Below, in pieces: positions 61,017-64,000 of a DNA stretch of 64,000 bases (its first letter is position 1; each line of letters starts with the position of its first letter). Source of the DNA: Fibrobacter sp. UWR4 (GTDB lineage Bacteria; Fibrobacterota; Fibrobacteria; Fibrobacterales; Fibrobacteraceae); assembly GCF_003149045.1 (NCBI RefSeq), contig NZ_QGDU01000009.1, positions 1-64,000 on the forward strand. Reading direction: 5' to 3'. A program made the translations under genes and the position numbers. A model generated the notes under the pieces. The model ran no database searches. It had not been told where the DNA came from and saw only the letters and a program-made list of their open reading frames with translations.

Positions 61017-61541
61017 ATGGCTTTTAGTTTCTTGAACGGAAAGAGTCCTTTTGACGAAGCAGAAGAACGTCTGGAAGCAGGCGAAACCATTAACGGCAGA
61101 CCCAAGATGCCCAAGGCTCCCGTCATGGGCTGGACCGATGGCGTGTTCCTGGTTGTGATTATTGCTGCCGTCTTCGGTGGTTATCAGTACTACAAGTATG
61201 CAAAGAATAAGACTGCCGAAGTTTATGGTCAGTGCCAGGCTCTTTACGAAGCTTGCGCAACCGATGCTTCCAAGTATATCGAAATGGAAGAATGCTACAA
61301 GGCTACCATAGACCTGAGCTTCACCAGCGACTCCCTGGAAATTCTGGGCCAGAACCGCCTGGCGGAAGTGGACTCCATGCGTTTTGTCCAGCAGGGCTTC
61401 CTCAACGACGCCAAGTCTTATCTGGGTGATGGTGATACCGCTTCTGCCGTGAAGATGATTAAGGAATACAAGGGCGCCATGCTTCTGAATGGCGTTGGCG
61501 AAAAGGCTGAATGGGAAAAGATTGAATCCCTCGGCAAGTAG
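61017..61541 (+). CDS. Small bitopic membrane protein of unknown function
   Basis: A 174-residue protein. One membrane segment (GVFLVVIIAAVFGGYQYYKYA, ~42-62) separates a short cytoplasmic N-terminus from a helical periplasmic part with three Cys (QCQALYEAC ... EECYKATID), perhaps a TPR-like fold. It lies 8 bases after sufE and ends at a terminator. Confidence 0.65.
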   Translation: MAFSFLNGKSPFDEAEERLEAGETINGRPKMPKAPVMGWTDGVFLVVIIAAVFGGYQYYKYAKNKTAEVYGQCQALYEACATDASKYIEMEECYKATIDLSFTSDSLEILGQNRLAEVDSMRFVQQGFLNDAKSYLGDGDTASAVKMIKEYKGAMLLNGVGEKAEWEKIESLGK

Positions 61542-61563
61542 TATCTGCTTGTGTTTAACGAAA

Positions 61564-61596
61564 AAATCCTCGGTTTTTACCGAGGATTTTTTTTTG
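61564..61596. terminator. Terminator between convergent genes
   Basis: AATCCTCGG / CCGAGGATT stem with nine T after and six A before. Confidence 0.9.
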
Positions 61597-61600
61597 ACGA

Positions 61601-62008
61601 TTAAAGTTTTTCCAACTGGATATCCCGTTCACTTTCGTTCAAAATGTCGATACGGATGATGTGGGTGAGTCCGGGGTCGTTTCCTTCCAGGCGTTCCGGC
61701 CATTCAATCAGGCTTACCCCCTGGGAAAGATAATCCGGATCCAAACCTACTTCGTAAAGGTCCGCACCGCCTTCCAGTCGGTATAAGTCAAAATGGAAGA
61801 TTGGCGGATTGTTGGGATATTCATGCAGGATGGTGTAAGTGGGGGAGCATACTGCCCCCTCAAATCCAAGACCCTTGCATACGCCTCGGCTTATTACGGT
61901 TTTCCCTGCGCCGAGATTTCCGAACAAGGCTACCTTATCGCCTGGCCTTAGAGTCTTTCCGAACTCCACGGCCCAGTTGTATGTATCTTCTTCGCTTGCG
62001 AATTTCAT
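61601..62008 (-). CDS. tsaE: TsaE, tRNA t6A modification ATPase
   Basis: A 135-residue P-loop protein. Walker A is GNLGAGKT (30-37), SPTYTILHEY and HFDLYRL follow, and LIEWPERL is the Walker B-like end. It assists TsaB/TsaD in making threonylcarbamoyl-adenosine on tRNA. It is 5 bases downstream of nspC and probably co-transcribed. Confidence 0.94.
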   Translation of the reverse strand: MKFASEEDTYNWAVEFGKTLRPGDKVALFGNLGAGKTVISRGVCKGLGFEGAVCSPTYTILHEYPNNPPIFHFDLYRLEGGADLYEVGLDPDYLSQGVSLIEWPERLEGNDPGLTHIIRIDILNESERDIQLEKL

Positions 62009-62013
62009 GAGGC

Positions 62014-63141
62014 TTACAGCTTATCCTTGAATTGTTCGTAGGTGAACTTATGGAGCAAGTGGAACTTGCCCTGTTCGTCGAACTTTCCGATGCTGGGATG
62101 GCGAACCCCGTTGAAGAAGGTGGTCTTCACCATGGTATAGTGGATCATATCTTCAAAGATGATCTTTTCGCCTACCTGCAGAGGATGATCGAAGGAGAAG
62201 TCTCCCAGCTGATCGCCTGCCAAACAGGAATTGCCGGTTAGTTTGTATGTATACTTCTTCTCGCCGGGCATGCCGGATCCCGTTACTGCAGGACGGTAAG
62301 GCATTTCCAGGCAGTCCGGCATGTGGTCGCTAATGGAAATGTTCAGGATGGCAATGTCCATCTCGTTATGGACGATATCTCCGACGGAGGCTACCAGTTC
62401 GCCGGTCTGCCAACCTACGGCTTCACCAGGTTCCATGATGACGGTCAGGTGGGGGTAACGCCCCATGAAGTCCTTCAGGATGCGAACCAGTTCGTCGCGA
62501 TGGTAGTCCTTACGGGTGATGTGGTGGCCGCCACCGAAGTTTACCCACTTCATTTGGGGCAGGTACTTGCCGAAGTGCTGTTCAAAAGCCTTCAGGACGC
62601 CTTCCAGTGCGTCAGCGTCCTGTTCGCAAAGGGCGTGGAAATGAAGACCATCAATGCCGTCCAGGAGTTCAGGTTTGAATTCCGCTTCGGTCACTCCCAG
62701 TCGGCTGAACTTGCCGCAGGGATTGTACAAATCGGTTTCCACGGTGGAATACTGGGGATTTACGCGGATGCCTGCGCTTACACCAGCCTTCAAAGTCTTG
62801 TCCTTGAAGCGCAGCCACTGGCTAAAGCTGTTGAAGGTGATGTGGCCTGCGTAGCCTAGAATTTCATCAATTTCATCATCTTCGTATACGGGTGCGAAGA
62901 CGTGGACTTCCTTGCCCATTTCTTCCTTGGCAAGCCTTGCTTCGTTCAGGGAACTTGCTGTTGCTCCTGCCAGGTACTGACCTACCAGGGGGAATGAACG
63001 CCAGAAACTGTAACCCTTCAGGGCACAGATGATTTTTACGCCGGTTTTCTTCTGAATTTCGTCCAAAGTCTCCATATTTTTACGAAGACGGGACTCATCT
63101 AGCACGTAGCAGGGGGAAGGAACTTGAGAATAGTCTAACAT
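62014..63141 (-). CDS. nspC: Carboxynorspermidine/carboxyspermidine decarboxylase
   Basis: A 375-residue PLP enzyme of the alanine-racemase-fold decarboxylases, final step of the alternative spermidine pathway. PLP Lys42 is in CALKGYSFW; HFHALCEQ, NFGGGHHITR, EPGEAVGWQ and GNSCLAGD follow as in the family. The partner Lys1 gene is not in the window. ATG 63141 has a TATCTTTG motif ending 5 bases upstream and no ribosome binding site. Confidence 0.94.
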   Translation of the reverse strand: MLDYSQVPSPCYVLDESRLRKNMETLDEIQKKTGVKIICALKGYSFWRSFPLVGQYLAGATASSLNEARLAKEEMGKEVHVFAPVYEDDEIDEILGYAGHITFNSFSQWLRFKDKTLKAGVSAGIRVNPQYSTVETDLYNPCGKFSRLGVTEAEFKPELLDGIDGLHFHALCEQDADALEGVLKAFEQHFGKYLPQMKWVNFGGGHHITRKDYHRDELVRILKDFMGRYPHLTVIMEPGEAVGWQTGELVASVGDIVHNEMDIAILNISISDHMPDCLEMPYRPAVTGSGMPGEKKYTYKLTGNSCLAGDQLGDFSFDHPLQVGEKIIFEDMIHYTMVKTTFFNGVRHPSIGKFDEQGKFHLLHKFTYEQFKDKL

Positions 63142-63146
63142 ATGCC

Positions 63147-63154
63147 CAAAGATA
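63147..63154 (-). promoter_or_regulatory. Putative -10 element (TATCTTTG) of nspC
   Basis: The same octamer and the same 5-base spacing to the ATG as at purN. Confidence 0.55.
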
Positions 63155-63199
63155 GCCTTTTTTTACCATTTTTCTGCTGCTTTTTTGAATTCCATTAAC

Positions 63200-63207
63200 T
63201 AGATTTA
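63200..63207 (+). promoter_or_regulatory. Putative -10 element (TAGATTTA) of the last gene
   Basis: TAnnTTTA ending exactly 5 bases before the ATG at 63213. Confidence 0.4.
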
Positions 63208-63212
63208 GAGTG

Positions 63213-63995
63213 ATGAGTTTCTCTTCTTATAAGCATATTGTTTTGACAGCTTTGTCTTTAGCGTTCTTCCAGGTGGCTATGGCCCAGCCGGCTAGCCAGG
63301 GAGTGCAAGTTAATTCTCAGGTCGTCGCTACACCTCGTGGCGCAACCGCAACCCTCGATGAAATGATTCAGGCAAAGCTTGACTCCATTAATCGCGCCAC
63401 TCCCGCGACTGGCACTCGTAATTCTGACAGCTTGGCTCAGGCTAAGGCTGACAGCATTCGTAAGCTGATCCAGGAAGGCAAGTACGTCCAGCGTGCCAAG
63501 TACGACAAGAAGAACTTCGACCACTGGAACGTGGACACCACTCTTCAGAAGGCCATGAAGGAAAAGATCGTTGGCGTATGGCGCACTCCGATTATCGCCC
63601 ATGGTCATGCGTTCCGCGATGCTGAACTCCGCTTCACTCCGAACGACACTCTGGTTGGCGTTACCCGCACTTACTCCGACTCTGGTCGTTACCAGATGAC
63701 CGGTGAATACACCTTCAAGGCTCGCTACCGTTTCGACTCTGATCAGTCTCTGGTTAGCCGCGAAGTATTCCCGGATCGTAAGGTTGTCCGTTGGGACTTC
63801 ATTTCCTTCGACCTGGTGGGTGATTCTCTGGTTTACAACCTGAACAAACTGGAATTCCGCGACCTGAACGATAACTGGCTCAATGCCCTCCAGGGATTCG
63901 ACAACATTCCTCCTGAAGTTTATCGCAACGATCCGAAGGCTTCCGCGGAAATGAAGAAGTCCTACGAAGCTTGGGAAAAGAGAAAGAATAAGTAA
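63213..63995 (+). CDS. Exported protein of unknown function
   Basis: A 260-residue protein with a signal peptide (cleaved near AMA/QPAS), a charged helical stretch (~45-95) and a beta-rich C-terminal part (KIVGVWRTP ... AELRFTPNDTLVGVTRTYSD ... GEYTFKARYRFD) that resembles a lipocalin-like sheet. No family can be named. It ends with a Lys/Arg-rich tail just before the window edge. Confidence 0.65.
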   Translation: MSFSSYKHIVLTALSLAFFQVAMAQPASQGVQVNSQVVATPRGATATLDEMIQAKLDSINRATPATGTRNSDSLAQAKADSIRKLIQEGKYVQRAKYDKKNFDHWNVDTTLQKAMKEKIVGVWRTPIIAHGHAFRDAELRFTPNDTLVGVTRTYSDSGRYQMTGEYTFKARYRFDSDQSLVSREVFPDRKVVRWDFISFDLVGDSLVYNLNKLEFRDLNDNWLNALQGFDNIPPEVYRNDPKASAEMKKSYEAWEKRKNK

Positions 63996-64000
63996 GGCTT

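Overview
The window looks like chromosomal DNA of a Fibrobacter-type bacterium (phylum Fibrobacterota). Two lipoproteins carry the Fibrobacter succinogenes major paralogous (FISUMP) domain and one secreted protein carries a fibro-slime domain. Exported GH16 and glycosidase-like enzymes end in type IX-like C-terminal signals. A complete Tol-Pal operon shows a diderm envelope. No rRNA or tRNA gene was seen. Many genes start a few bases after an AT-rich -10 motif of the form TAnnTTTR, which suggests Bacteroidota-like promoters and leaderless mRNAs.

Layout. 0-5.7 kb: valS, then two type II toxin-antitoxin pairs (MqsR/MqsA and a RelE-like toxin with an HTH antitoxin), each preceded by the same 33-bp hairpin repeat. 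5.7-8.8 kb: divergent exported glycosidase-like protein and GH16 glucanase. 9-13.2 kb: a tightly overlapping secretin/pseudopilin operon. 13.3-20.3 kb: processive GT2 synthase, a TusA-domain protein, a SulP transporter, purN and rnhB. 20.4-27.1 kb: FecR-domain lipoprotein and the tolQ-tolR-tolA-tolB-pal-cpoB operon. 27.2-27.5 kb: a 136-bp non-coding tandem repeat. 27.5-37.3 kb: murA, RDD protein, rapA, proB, scpB and mutS. 37.3-38 kb: an ATPase gene relic.

39.5-45.6 kb holds the most notable system, a diversity-generating retroelement (DGR). A 900-residue collagen-like/FISUMP lipoprotein ends in a variable repeat (VR, 43067-43264). It is followed by three GC-rich hairpins, a DGR-type reverse transcriptase, an accessory protein that joins a MutS-I-like domain to an Avd-like helical bundle, and a template repeat (TR, 45348-45545). 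VR and TR align over 198 bp without gaps and differ at 27 positions. All 27 are adenine in the TR, and all fall at the first or second base of asparagine (AAY) codons. Hence the locus probably diversifies the exposed C-terminal lectin-like face of a surface lipoprotein.

45.6-48.8 kb is accessory DNA: an AT-rich DUF2971-like gene, a duplicated repeat, an AAA-ATPase/PD-(D/E)XK protein and an HD protein. 49-64 kb returns to ordinary genes: ridA, an NSS transporter with its tiny MetS-like subunit, an SDR, dCMP deaminase, a fibro-slime protein, radA, an exported pentapeptide-repeat protein, a geranylgeranyl-reductase-like flavoprotein, sufE, tsaE, nspC and several exported or membrane proteins of unknown function.
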